Positions 1-8,244 of a stretch of 64,000 nt of DNA are shown piece after piece; positions within the stretch are counted from its first letter, which is position 1, and each line of letters starts with the position of its first letter. Source of the stretch: RH-chloro-G1 sp003670575 (lineage in GTDB: Bacteria > Chloroflexota > Dehalococcoidia > UBA2979). Under the pieces are notes generated by a model. It saw nothing but the letters and a program-made list of their open reading frames with translations, ran no database searches and was not told the DNA's origin. The stretch lies in NCBI GenBank assembly GCA_947499615.1, contig CANMOP010000009.1:15548-79547 (forward strand). The letters are read 5' to 3'. Position numbers and translations under genes: made by a program.

Positions 1-100
1 CACCGTTGAGTAGCAGGACGGCAGAAAGGCCACCGACGATGAGCACCAGCGCCGCGAGCACGCCAAGCAAGATCGCGAGCAGGCGGTTCTGACGACGCAT
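1..100 (-). CDS. N-terminus of a membrane-anchored protein (partial, runs off window)
   Basis: Only the first 33 codons are inside the window. They read MRRQNRLLAILLGVLAALVL and continue as a hydrophobic stretch, with basic residues followed by about 25 apolar residues: a signal anchor or signal peptide. A purine-rich GGAGCGGAG lies about 10 nt before the ATG. The gene is downstream of aspS on the same strand, 162 bp away. The function cannot be told from this fragment; it could be any secreted or single-pass membrane protein. Confidence 0.6.
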   Translation of the reverse strand, partial: MRRQNRLLAILLGVLAALVLIVGGLSAVLLLNG

Positions 101-262
101 TACGGGCTCCGCTCCGATATTCCGCTGTCGTTATACCTACGCCGCATACCTATACCGCGGGAACGGGATCCCTGTGGTGCCGTTCCGGATGCGTCCCTGT
201 TCCGGTATTCGCCGCACCCATCGTCATGGAGAACGGGGTGGAACCGGCCTCGGATTCGCGCA

Positions 263-2065
263 TCATAGCGCAGCCGCGGGCGCGACAACTGCGATGTGCA
301 CCTCGGCGAGCTGCGCGGCGCTGACGGGCGACGGTGCACCAGTCATCGGGTCGGATGCCGACTTGGTCTTCGGGAACGCGATTACCTCGCGGATGTCGCG
401 CTCGCCCGCGTAGAGGGCCACGGTGCGATCGATGCCGGGCGCCATGCCGCCATGAGGCGGTGCGCCGAAAGCAAACGCCTCCAGCATGTGCCCGAACTTC
501 TGTTCGGCCTCGGCATCCGACATGCCCAGCAGCGCCAGCACGCGACTGAGCAGCGCTCGCTGGTGGATACGAATCGAGCCAGAGCTGATCTCCTGGCCGT
601 TGCAGATCAGGTCGTAGGCGTGGGAGCGTACCGACCCGGGGTCGGACTCCAGGCGGTCGACGTCCTCCGCGAATGGCGCGGTGAACAGGTGGTGCACCGC
701 GCTCCACCGCGATTCGTTCTCGTCCCACTCGAACATCGGGAACTGCGTGATGAACGCGAACTCGAGGCGGCTCGGGTCGGCGAGCGCGCGATCCTCCGCG
801 AGCTGGCGGCGCAGCACATCGAGCGCGCGCGAGGAGATTGCATCCCGATCGGCGACCGCCAACAGGAGGTCACCGCGACCCGCGCCCGCGGCCTGCGCCA
901 GCGCGACGATCTGCTCTACGGTGAAGAAGCGCGCCACGGGTGACCGCACCTCATCGAGGGTGATCGCCTCGATCGGCCCCTCTCCGGTGAACGCCATCGT
1001 CACCAGACCCTGCGCCCCTGCCTCGCGCGCAAGTTCCGTCAGCGCGTCGATGCCACGGCGCGCGATGTCCGCGCCACCCGGCACCGCGATAGCGCGTACG
1101 CGCCCGCCAGCCTCGATCGCGCGCTTGAAGACCACGAACTCGCTCTCCCGCACCAGCGGGGACAGGTCGGCGATCTCCAGCTCATAGCGCAGGTCGGGCT
1201 TGTCCGAGCCGAACCGCTCCATCGACTCCCGATAGGTCATGCGTGGAAACGGCGATGGGAACGAATACTGCGGCGCAACGGCAGCCGTCATCGCGGTGTA
1301 CAGCCCCTCGACGAGGTCGAGCACGTCGTCTTCCTCGACGAAGGACATCTCGAGGTCGAGTTGCGTGAACTCGGGCTGGCGGTCGGCGCGCAGATCCTCG
1401 TCACGGTAGCAGCGCGCGATCTGGAAGTAGCGTTCGAGGCCCGCGACCATCAGCAGCTGCTTCCACTGCTGTGGCGACTGCGGCAGCGCGTAGAACGAGC
1501 CGGGGTGCACCCGGCTGGGCACCAGATAGTCGCGCGCGCCCTCGGGCGTGGCGAGGTTGAGCACCGGCGTCTCTACCTCGATGAACTCGTGGCTGTCCAT
1601 GAACTCGCGGATGAACTTCACCACGCGGTGGCGGAGCCGGAGATTGCCGGTCATGCGCTCGCGGCGGAGATAGAGGTAGCGATAGCGCAGCCGGGCAATC
1701 TCATCGACCGGTGTGTCCTGATTCACGGGGAACGGCGGTGTCTCGGCGGTGTTGAGCACCTCCAGGTGCGCGACCGCGACCTCCACAGCGCCCGTGGGCA
1801 TCTCCGCGTTTTCCGTGCCGGGGCGGCGCGCTGCCACCTCACCACGTACGAGGATCACGTACTCATTCCGCACGTCGGCGGCAACGGCGAAGGCCGCCGG
1901 TGCCTGCTCCGGGTGCAGCACCAATTGCACGATGCCGGATGCATCGCGCAGGTCGATGAACGCCAGTCCACCGTGGTCGCGCCGCCGGTGCACCCAGCCG
2001 ACCAGCGTCACCTGCTGCCCGACGTGCTCCACGCGCAATTCCCCACCGCGATGGCTTCGGATCAC
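263..2065 (-). CDS. aspS: Aspartate--tRNA(Asp/Asn) ligase
   Basis: Class IIb aminoacyl-tRNA synthetase that charges tRNA-Asp with aspartate in the cytoplasm. The 600 residues match the bacterial family length: N-terminal OB-fold anticodon domain (about 1-110), catalytic core with motif 2 (FQIARCYRDEDLR), a bacterial GAD-type insertion (about 290-420), and motif 3 (GGMAPGIDR, where most homologues have GGIAFGLDR). Start is GTG with AAGGGG 9 nt upstream. Residue 31 is His in the RRDHGG loop, the residue seen in non-discriminating enzymes such as that of Pseudomonas aeruginosa (family knowledge). The enzyme may therefore also make Asp-tRNA(Asn) for GatCAB, which is an inference. Confidence 0.97.
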   Translation of the reverse strand: MIRSHRGGELRVEHVGQQVTLVGWVHRRRDHGGLAFIDLRDASGIVQLVLHPEQAPAAFAVAADVRNEYVILVRGEVAARRPGTENAEMPTGAVEVAVAHLEVLNTAETPPFPVNQDTPVDEIARLRYRYLYLRRERMTGNLRLRHRVVKFIREFMDSHEFIEVETPVLNLATPEGARDYLVPSRVHPGSFYALPQSPQQWKQLLMVAGLERYFQIARCYRDEDLRADRQPEFTQLDLEMSFVEEDDVLDLVEGLYTAMTAAVAPQYSFPSPFPRMTYRESMERFGSDKPDLRYELEIADLSPLVRESEFVVFKRAIEAGGRVRAIAVPGGADIARRGIDALTELAREAGAQGLVTMAFTGEGPIEAITLDEVRSPVARFFTVEQIVALAQAAGAGRGDLLLAVADRDAISSRALDVLRRQLAEDRALADPSRLEFAFITQFPMFEWDENESRWSAVHHLFTAPFAEDVDRLESDPGSVRSHAYDLICNGQEISSGSIRIHQRALLSRVLALLGMSDAEAEQKFGHMLEAFAFGAPPHGGMAPGIDRTVALYAGERDIREVIAFPKTKSASDPMTGAPSPVSAAQLAEVHIAVVAPAAAL

Positions 2066-2157
2066 GGGTTCAACCCCTTACAAACTGCCCTCGAATGTGC
2101 CGAGTGTCGCATGGCACCGGAGGCCGGGCAACGCAGTGGGGCGGTAGCTCGCGCGGC

Positions 2158-2934
2158 TCAGACCCGCCGCGCCACGATGACGTCGCGATCGAGGTATTCG
2201 CCAAGCCCGCCGCCGGATGGGACGAAGCGGCCGCCGCACGTGATGAACGTCGCGCGCTCCTCGCCAGCCGACATCCCGGATGGCCAGATGATCTCCCCCA
2301 TCGGGATGCGGCGTACATCGTAGCGAGTGTTCGAGATCACGAGGTAGCGCACGCGTGCCCCGTCCGAGAGGGTGACCTCCACCTCGTCACCATCGCGTGC
2401 GAGGTGCAGTGAGTAGAACGGCGCGTGTGTCCGGTTCCAGGTCTCGTGCGCGGCGAAGACCGTGTTCCCGCCATAGCCGGGGGTCGCGTACTCCGGATAC
2501 CACCCGACGGCGTTCACCCCGTCCGATGGCGATTCCATCTGCCCATTGACGACGCCCACACGCTCGATGCCGTGATCGACGCCGAGCCGTGGCATCGCGA
2601 CCCGAGCCACACGCAGGCCCGGTGGCGGCCGGACGGGTGCGGGCGGCGCAACGGGAATCGAGGCGGGCGACCCTGCCGTCGACGGCGCGACAGCCTCCGG
2701 TGCCACAGCCGTCTCCCCCGAATCCGCGAGGCGTGCGAGGTGTGCACCGGCAGCGGGCGCAGACAGGGGTGGCCGCACACCAGACGCCACCGCACTCGCC
2801 GTGAACGAGGCACCGACGACCAGCGCCGAAAGCGCGCCCGCCAGCACCACGCGCCGTGGCACGCCGTCCAACGCGGTAAACAGGCATCGAGCGTGCCAAT
2901 GCACCTCGGCGGGGAGGTTGATCGCGATGCGCAT
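2158..2934 (-). CDS. Sortase (class E/F-like transpeptidase)
   Basis: 258-residue membrane-anchored cysteine transpeptidase that would cleave a C-terminal sorting motif and attach the protein to the cell surface. A signal anchor spans about residues 28-50, followed by a Pro/Ala-rich stalk (about 55-107) and the sortase barrel (108-258). The catalytic triad is visible as His163 (FAAHETW), Cys233 (TFITCGG) and Arg250 (EYLDRDV). It is divergently placed to a cupredoxin gene whose C-terminus carries PPKTG, a membrane helix and a basic tail, which makes a natural substrate. Exact class (D, E or F) is uncertain; the sortase fold assignment is firm. Confidence 0.9.
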   Translation of the reverse strand: MRIAINLPAEVHWHARCLFTALDGVPRRVVLAGALSALVVGASFTASAVASGVRPPLSAPAAGAHLARLADSGETAVAPEAVAPSTAGSPASIPVAPPAPVRPPPGLRVARVAMPRLGVDHGIERVGVVNGQMESPSDGVNAVGWYPEYATPGYGGNTVFAAHETWNRTHAPFYSLHLARDGDEVEVTLSDGARVRYLVISNTRYDVRRIPMGEIIWPSGMSAGEERATFITCGGRFVPSGGGLGEYLDRDVIVARRV

Positions 2935-3107
2935 GCAGGAATCCTGACCGCCCGCCGAGGGTGGTGCTCGGAGTGTTCCCCGGAGTTACCGGCAGGCCGT
3001 CCACACTTCCGCCACGCACGGATGGCGTGAAACGCGGCGGGGAGTATTCTGCGGCTTATCCCGTTGCCACCCGGCCGGGAGAGAATGAGAGAGAGGGACA
3101 CCCCGGG

Positions 3108-4216
3108 ATGCGAAGCATCAAACATCTCGCGTCGGCGACGCTGATCGCCGCGCTCGCGCTGGGAGCAGGCACGCTGTTCCACACCGACGCTTCCGCACAG
3201 ACAGCCGGGCCAACCGTGCTGGTCGGTGCGGGTGAGCCCGGATACGCGGTCAACCTGTTCGGCGGCGACAAGCTGACGGTGAAGACCGGCACCACCGTGA
3301 CCTTCAAGTCCAACTGACTGGAGCCGCCACGGTCACCTTCACCGCGGGAGGGCCAGCCCCGGCCCCGAGTGACCCGAAGGCTCCGGTTCCGTCCAACCCC
3401 GGCGTCGCGGTGAATCCGTACGACGGCACGACCTACCTCAGCTCAGGCTTCATCGTGCAGGGCACTCCGAACGCGAACTTCCAGGTGAACTTCCCGAAGG
3501 CTGGCTCGTTCCCGTTCCTGTGCATCATCCACCCCGGCATGGCCGGCACCGTGACGGTCTCCGACACCGCCACACCGACATCGCAGGCCGACATCGATGC
3601 TGCCGCGCAAGCGGCCTTCAGCGCCGCCACGCCAGCGTTGAAAGCAGAGGCCGCCAAGCTCGCGCAGATTCCGGTGACCCAGCGCGCGAATGTCGACGGT
3701 TCCACGACCTGAAAGATCAACACCGTCGGCGGCTTTGTGCCGCCGTCCGATGTGCAGCAGTTCTTCCCGCCCTCCATGAACGTTCGGGTGGGCGATACGG
3801 TCACCTGGCGCTCGTCCGTGCCGACGCCGCACACCGTGAGCTTCCTCGGCGGCACCCCGCTCATCGTCCCACCGAGCCTGGAGAACCCGAAGATCTTCGC
3901 ACCCACGCCGGCCCCCGCAGCCGGGTATGACGGTGTGGGGTACGTGAACTCCGGTGTCATGGGTGTCGGCTTCCCCGGTCAGGGCTTCTCCGTGAATTTC
4001 TCCCGCGCGGGGACGTTCGGCTACGTGTGCATCCTGCACATCAGCCAGGGTATGGGCGGCACGATCAACGTGGCTGCGGCCGCGCCGGCACCGCCCAAGA
4101 CCGGCTCCGGTGCGGCGAGCAACCCCGCGACCTCCATGGCACTCGTGGGCGTGCTCGCGGTGCTCGCACTCGCCACGGTTGGCGGTGCACGATTGGCCTC
4201 CCGCCGGGCGCGCTAA
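3108..4216 (+). pseudogene. Two-domain cupredoxin with sorting signal, interrupted by two TGA codons and a frameshift
   Basis: Starts with a signal peptide (MRSIKHLASATLIAALALGAG...AQT). Domain 1 is broken at 3315-3317 (TGA) and by one missing base near 3327, exactly where the first copper-ligand His codon should be: domain 2 reads TPHTVSF at the same alignment point. A second in-frame TGA at 3710-3712 separates the domains. Domain 1 retains C-x2-H-x2-M (CIIHPGM). Domain 2 retains His, Cys, His and Met (PHTVSF, CILHISQGM). The end has PPKTG, a hydrophobic segment and a RRAR tail, as in sortase substrates. Adding one base gives 370 codons. It may be a decayed gene or sequence error; see findings. 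Confidence 0.8.
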
Positions 4217-4242
4217 CCTCGACGCAGCGCTCTGGACTCAGC

Positions 4243-4273
4243 AGAGAGGCCCGGCGGATCGCCGGGCCTCTCT
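4243..4273 (+). terminator. Stem-loop after the cupredoxin gene
   Basis: Perfect 13-bp inverted repeat (AGAGAGGCCCGGC / GCCGGGCCTCTCT) with a 5-nt loop, starting 27 bp after the cupredoxin stop codon. There is no clear T tract, so it is terminator-like by position and stability. Confidence 0.6.
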
Positions 4274-4386
4274 CGTATCCGATCCCCGCTCGCGACCGCG
4301 TGGCCAACCGATAAATGCGCAAGTCGCGCCACGCTCATACTGTGTGGCGAGGGTGTCGACGCCCACAGCGCGAGGGAGATGCAGCA

Positions 4387-5091
4387 ATGACGAACCGCTT
4401 GTCGATTGCGTTCGGGGTACTGGTCGCGGTGCTGGTTGCCGCACTGGGAACGTTCGCGGTTACTCCATCGCCAGTGGCTGCCCAGACAGCGACCGCGACC
4501 AGCACAGCCACCGCCACGCCAACGGGCACTCCCGGCCCCGCAATAAGCGGCACACTGCCGCGCAACGGCGGAACCGGACTGGGCGTGTGGACAGGCGGCC
4601 GAGTGGAGGATGTTCCCGGCGCGTCCGCAGCCCTCGGGTGCCGACTGCTCGCGCTGTAGCTCATCAACAACGGCGAGTTCGTCGGCTTCGTCTATGGCGC
4701 GCCCGACGCGGTGAACGCGACGTTCCGTGCGACCTATCCGAGCCTCGTCCCCGCGGGCGCGGTCATCGTCGTGTGCGGCGCTGGCAGCGCTCCTGCGATC
4801 GCGGCGACCGCAACGCCGACACCCATCCCGAGCACGGCTGCGGGCGTGAAGGAGTCGATGCTCATCGTCGGCTTCATTTTCCAACGCCATTTCGAGTTGC
4901 CGGTGGGCAGCAACATCACTTGGCGAAACATTGACGGCGTCCAGCACACGGTCACGGCGGATGACGGCAACTTCGACTCCGGAAGCATCACGCCAGGCCG
5001 GGACTTCAGCTTCACCTTCACGAAGCCCGGTACCTTCGCCTACCGCTGCACAATCCACACGTTCATGAGGGAGTCGGTGGTCATCCGCTAG
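4387..5091 (+). pseudogene. Secreted cupredoxin interrupted by one TAG codon
   Basis: Begins with a clear signal peptide (MTNRLSIAFGVLVAVLVAAL...AAQT) and a GAGGGAG ribosome site. A Thr/Ala/Pro-rich linker follows, then a first domain reading GCRLLAL-stop-LINNGEFVGFV: a TAG at 4657-4659 sits where a Trp would fit. The reading frame is otherwise open to a C-terminal plastocyanin-like domain with one copper site, His (VQHTV) plus C-x2-H-x2-M (CTIHTFM). Restored length is 234 residues. It would be an exported type 1 copper protein. A single base change (TGG to TAG) explains the break. It follows the related two-domain cupredoxin in the same direction. Confidence 0.75.
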
Positions 5092-5152
5092 TGCGGCCGA
5101 TACGCCGTGTCCGAGGTGGCTCGCGACTCGGCGCGCCTGTACGCTGGTGCAC

Positions 5153-6370
5153 GTGACCACTACTTCGCGGCCCGCACTCGCGCTTTATTTGCACATCCCG
5201 TTCTGCACGGCGAAGTGCGGATATTGCGACTTCAACTCCTACGCCGGGCTCGACCATCTGGTGCCCGAGTACACGCCCGCGCTGGTGCGCGAGTTGGAGC
5301 TCTGGGCGCCGGCTGCCCGCGAGTTCGAGGTGCGCACCGTCTTCTTCGGTGGCGGCACGCCCAGCCTCAGCTCGCTGGACGACCTCGCCACGATCGCGGA
5401 GGCGGTGCGTGCCAACTACACCGTCGCCGATGACACCGAATGGTCGCTGGAGGCGAATCCCGGCGAACTCACGCTCGAACACCTGCAGGGGATGCGCGCC
5501 CTCGGCATCAACCGGCTCTCCATCGGTGTGCAGTCGTTGCACGACGACGAGCTGAAAATGCTGGATCGCATCCACACCGCCGACCGCGCGATCGAGGCGA
5601 TCGAGGCAGCGCGCACTGCGGGCTTCGACAACCTCAACATCGACCTGATCTTCGGGCTGATCGACCAGCCACTCGCCCGTTGGCAGCAGACGCTGGAGCG
5701 CGCGCTCGCGCTGCGCCCGGAGCACCTGTCCTGCTACGCACTCACCGTGGAGCCCGGCACCGCGCTCTACTACCAAGTGGCGAAGGGCATCCTGCAGGCC
5801 CCGGATGGCGACATCGTCGCGGACCAGTACGACTGGACGCGAGAGCGGCTGGCGGCCGCCGGATACCACCAGTACGAGATATCCAACTGGGCGCTGCCGG
5901 GACGAGAGTGCCGCCACAACCTGGTCTACTGGCGTGCCGACCCGTACCTCGGGATCGGGGCGGGCGCGCACTCGTTCTTCGCCGGGCAGCGCTTCGCGAA
6001 CGTCGACGCGCCGAACAAGTACGTCGAGCTCGTGAACGCCACCGCCGAGGAGCGCCGCACCACGGGGCGCGCCACCATGCAGCAAATCAAGGGCGGCGAG
6101 CACCCCGACGAGGCAACGCTACGCTCCGATGCCATGATCCTCGGGTTACGGCTGATCGAGGGCGTGGACGCTGTCGAGTTCGCCTCGCGCTTCGGCTGTA
6201 CGGTGGAGGATGTCTTCGGTCCCGCCGTGGCGAAGCACATCGGCTACGGGTTGCTGGAGTGGGCCGACGGCCGGCTGCGCCTCACCGAGCGCGGCCTGCT
6301 GCTCTCCAATGAAGTCTTCATCGACTTGCTCCCCGACCGGGAGACGGAGCCAGCGCCCACCGAGGCCTGA
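5153..6370 (+). CDS. hemW: HemW-type radical SAM heme chaperone
   Basis: Radical SAM protein of the HemW family, long annotated as an oxygen-independent coproporphyrinogen oxidase but in characterised members a heme-binding chaperone. The cluster motif CxxxCxYC is CTAKCGYC near the N-terminus; GGGTPS and the HemW signature HNLVYW are present. About 405 residues is the usual length. Two GTG codons, 5147 and 5153, are possible starts; a TACGCT hexamer at 5140-5145 favours the second, giving a leaderless-like start. HemW (no Cys immediately before the cluster motif) is preferred over HemN. Confidence 0.92.
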   Translation: MTTTSRPALALYLHIPFCTAKCGYCDFNSYAGLDHLVPEYTPALVRELELWAPAAREFEVRTVFFGGGTPSLSSLDDLATIAEAVRANYTVADDTEWSLEANPGELTLEHLQGMRALGINRLSIGVQSLHDDELKMLDRIHTADRAIEAIEAARTAGFDNLNIDLIFGLIDQPLARWQQTLERALALRPEHLSCYALTVEPGTALYYQVAKGILQAPDGDIVADQYDWTRERLAAAGYHQYEISNWALPGRECRHNLVYWRADPYLGIGAGAHSFFAGQRFANVDAPNKYVELVNATAEERRTTGRATMQQIKGGEHPDEATLRSDAMILGLRLIEGVDAVEFASRFGCTVEDVFGPAVAKHIGYGLLEWADGRLRLTERGLLLSNEVFIDLLPDRETEPAPTEA

Positions 6371-6382
6371 GCCGGTCCGAGA

Positions 6383-6500
6383 GAGCCCTCACCCCCAGCC
6401 CCTCTCCCCGAGGACGGGGCGAGGGGAGCAAGACCGCTCCGCCCCTTCCCGGTTCTTACCCCCTCCCCCTTCGCGGGGGAGGGCTGGGGTGGGGGCCTCC
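6383..6500. repeat. GC-rich intergenic hairpin repeat, copy 1 (units A+B)
   Basis: Unit A reads GAGCCCTCACCCC then GCCCCTCTCCCC and folds back on GACGGGGCGAGGGG. Unit B (from about 6460) is CCCCTCCCCCTTCGC followed by GGGGGAGGGCTGGGGTGGGGG. The same two units in the same order occur at 56853-56959, and partial copies occur at 36740, 51423 and 56118. It lies between convergent hemW and the deacetylase gene. Confidence 0.8.
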
Positions 6501-6524
6501 CACGCCGCCCCGTACTACAGCGTC

Positions 6525-7553
6525 CTAGTCCAGCCCGATCGCCCGCCGCACCGCACCGATCACCATCGAGGGATCCGGCCCGGCCGGTGGCGTCGCCGGC
6601 TGTGGGTCGGGCGTCGGCGTCTCGCCCAGCAGCAACTGCACGAGGTTGCTCGCGCACCAGGCGAGGGCGTGCGTGTCGTAGCCGCCCTCCAGTGCCACGA
6701 CGATGCGGCCCTCGCACAGCCGACGCGCGGCATCGATCACCAGTTCCGCAACGCGTGTGTACCCGGCAGTGGAGACGTTCAGCGTGCCCAACGGATCGTT
6801 GGCGTGGGCGTCCCAACCAGAGGAGACCAGCACCAACTGAGGCCGATGCCGCTCCAGTGCCGGGACAACGACCTGCTCGTACACGGCGACAAAGCCTCGG
6901 TCGGCGGTGCCGTGCTGCAGCGGGATGTTCACCTTCGTGCCGGCCGCTGCGCCGCTGCCGATCTCATGCACACCGCCGGTGCCGGGGTAGAACGGCGCGG
7001 CGTGCGTGCTGACGTACAGCACGCGTGGATCGGCCTCGAAGATCGCCTGTGTGCCGTTGCCGTGGTGGATGTCCCAATCGACGATCGCGATGCGTTCGAG
7101 GCCGGAACGCAGCGCGGCCGCGGCGGCCACCGCGACGTTGTTGTACAGGCAAAACCCCATCGAGTTCACGACGGTAGCGTGGTGCCCCGGCGGGCGCACC
7201 GCCACGAACGCACTTTGCACCTCACCGCGCAGTACCGCCTCCGTCGCCACAATCGACGCGCCGGCCGCGCGACGCGCAATGGCGGGCGATTCCGGTGTGA
7301 CGTAGGTATCGGAGTCGATCCAGCTCACACCCGGTACAGCGTGTCGTGCGACCTCGTCCAGCACCGCCTGCTGGTGCACGGCGAGCAACTCGGCGTCGGT
7401 CGCCGCTCGCGGCTCGAGCTCGGTCATGCGGGCGCGCAGTCCGGTCACCTCAAGTTGCGCGACGATCGAGGTGAGCCGTTCGGGCCGTTCCACGTGGCCC
7501 ATCCGCTCGTGCGTGAGGTGCGACGGGTCGGTAACGAATCCCACATTCAGCAT
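6525..7553 (-). CDS. Histone deacetylase / acetylpolyamine amidohydrolase family protein
   Basis: 342-residue arginase-fold zinc hydrolase that removes acetyl groups from lysine or polyamines. Family motifs are all present: RPPGHHA (charge-relay His pair), DWDIHHGNGT (zinc Asp/His), SSGWDAH (second zinc Asp) and EGGYD (catalytic Tyr). The C-terminal 35 residues are Pro-rich and variable. GGAAGG precedes the ATG by 6 nt. In bacteria such enzymes act on acetylpolyamines or acetyl-lysine proteins; the substrate cannot be read from the sequence. It converges on hemW across a hairpin repeat and diverges from the DMT transporter. Confidence 0.93.
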   Translation of the reverse strand: MLNVGFVTDPSHLTHERMGHVERPERLTSIVAQLEVTGLRARMTELEPRAATDAELLAVHQQAVLDEVARHAVPGVSWIDSDTYVTPESPAIARRAAGASIVATEAVLRGEVQSAFVAVRPPGHHATVVNSMGFCLYNNVAVAAAAALRSGLERIAIVDWDIHHGNGTQAIFEADPRVLYVSTHAAPFYPGTGGVHEIGSGAAAGTKVNIPLQHGTADRGFVAVYEQVVVPALERHRPQLVLVSSGWDAHANDPLGTLNVSTAGYTRVAELVIDAARRLCEGRIVVALEGGYDTHALAWCASNLVQLLLGETPTPDPQPATPPAGPDPSMVIGAVRRAIGLD

Positions 7554-7659
7554 GCGTTACCTTCCGCCCGTGTTGCGCGGAACGTCAACCACATCGGCAT
7601 CGCCCGAGGTCTGCCGCTGCGGGAGCACCGGCGGGACGGACAGCACCACGGGAGCCCGG

Positions 7660-7665
7660 TACACT
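7660..7665 (+). promoter_or_regulatory. -10 hexamer TACACT, leaderless start of the DMT transporter
   Basis: TACACT is followed by exactly 6 nt and then the ATG at 7672, with no ribosome site. CGGACA at 7637-7642 lies 17 nt upstream and could be the -35. Confidence 0.55.
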
Positions 7666-7671
7666 CGCCGC

Positions 7672-8193
7672 ATGGTAGAAGCACTCTCACTGCTGGCAGC
7701 GCTCGCGATCGGCTTTGGCGCGGCGGTTCAAACCTCGATGCTCGGCGCGATGGGTCGCGCCCGCGGTCCAGCCGAGGCAGCCTGGCTGTCCGTGCTCACG
7801 ACTGCGTGCGGTCTCGCGGTGATCCTCGGCGCGCGCGCCTTGCGCGGGGACCCGCCGATGTTGCCCGCGCCGCTGGATCGCGCGTGGGTGTACATCGCCG
7901 CCGCGCTGGCGACCGCAGCGGGGATCGCGGTTGGGCTTCGTGGGCTCAACCCATCGTTCGCGGTGAGCGGACTGTTCGGCCTCGCGTTCATCGTGGGCGC
8001 AGCAACACTGGCACCGCGCATCGGCATCGCGCTGTTCATCAGCGCCGCGATCGCGGGGCAACTCATCGGCGCGATGACAATGGATCAGATCGGCGCGTTC
8101 GGTGCTGCGGTGCACACCGTCACGCCGATGCGGCTCGTCGGCGGGGCGCTACTGCTACTGGGCGTCGTGCTGGTGCGAGGCCTCGGCCGCTAG
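7672..8193 (+). CDS. DMT-family transporter (YdcZ/DUF606-like)
   Basis: 173-residue integral membrane protein with five predicted hydrophobic helices (for example LLAALAIGFGAAVQ at the start and LVGGALLLLGVVLVRGL at the end). The pattern matches the half-size YdcZ/DUF606 branch of the drug/metabolite transporter superfamily, whose substrates are mostly unknown. The open frame extends further upstream to 7426 but that part lies antisense to the deacetylase start. The ATG at 7672 with a TACACT box six bases ahead is preferred. Stands alone between a divergent deacetylase gene and convergent secF. Confidence 0.8.
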   Translation: MVEALSLLAALAIGFGAAVQTSMLGAMGRARGPAEAAWLSVLTTACGLAVILGARALRGDPPMLPAPLDRAWVYIAAALATAAGIAVGLRGLNPSFAVSGLFGLAFIVGAATLAPRIGIALFISAAIAGQLIGAMTMDQIGAFGAAVHTVTPMRLVGGALLLLGVVLVRGLGR

Positions 8194-8202
8194 GCAGTTG
8201 TC

Positions 8203-8241
8203 CTCGCGACCGGGACCCGCCGCCCGACACCCGGTCGCGAG
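8203..8241. terminator. Bidirectional terminator hairpin between DMT transporter and secF
   Basis: Perfect 12-bp inverted repeat CTCGCGACCGGG / CCCGGTCGCGAG with a 15-nt loop, lying in the 51-bp gap between two convergent stop codons. Confidence 0.65.
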
Positions 8242-8244
8242 TCG

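Noticed and set aside
3108..5091. UGA (and UAG) decoded as tryptophan in this organism
   Set aside because: Many intact genes in the window end in TGA at exactly the expected place (for example murC, rsmH, hemW), and Trp is encoded by TGG throughout, so code reassignment is not supported.
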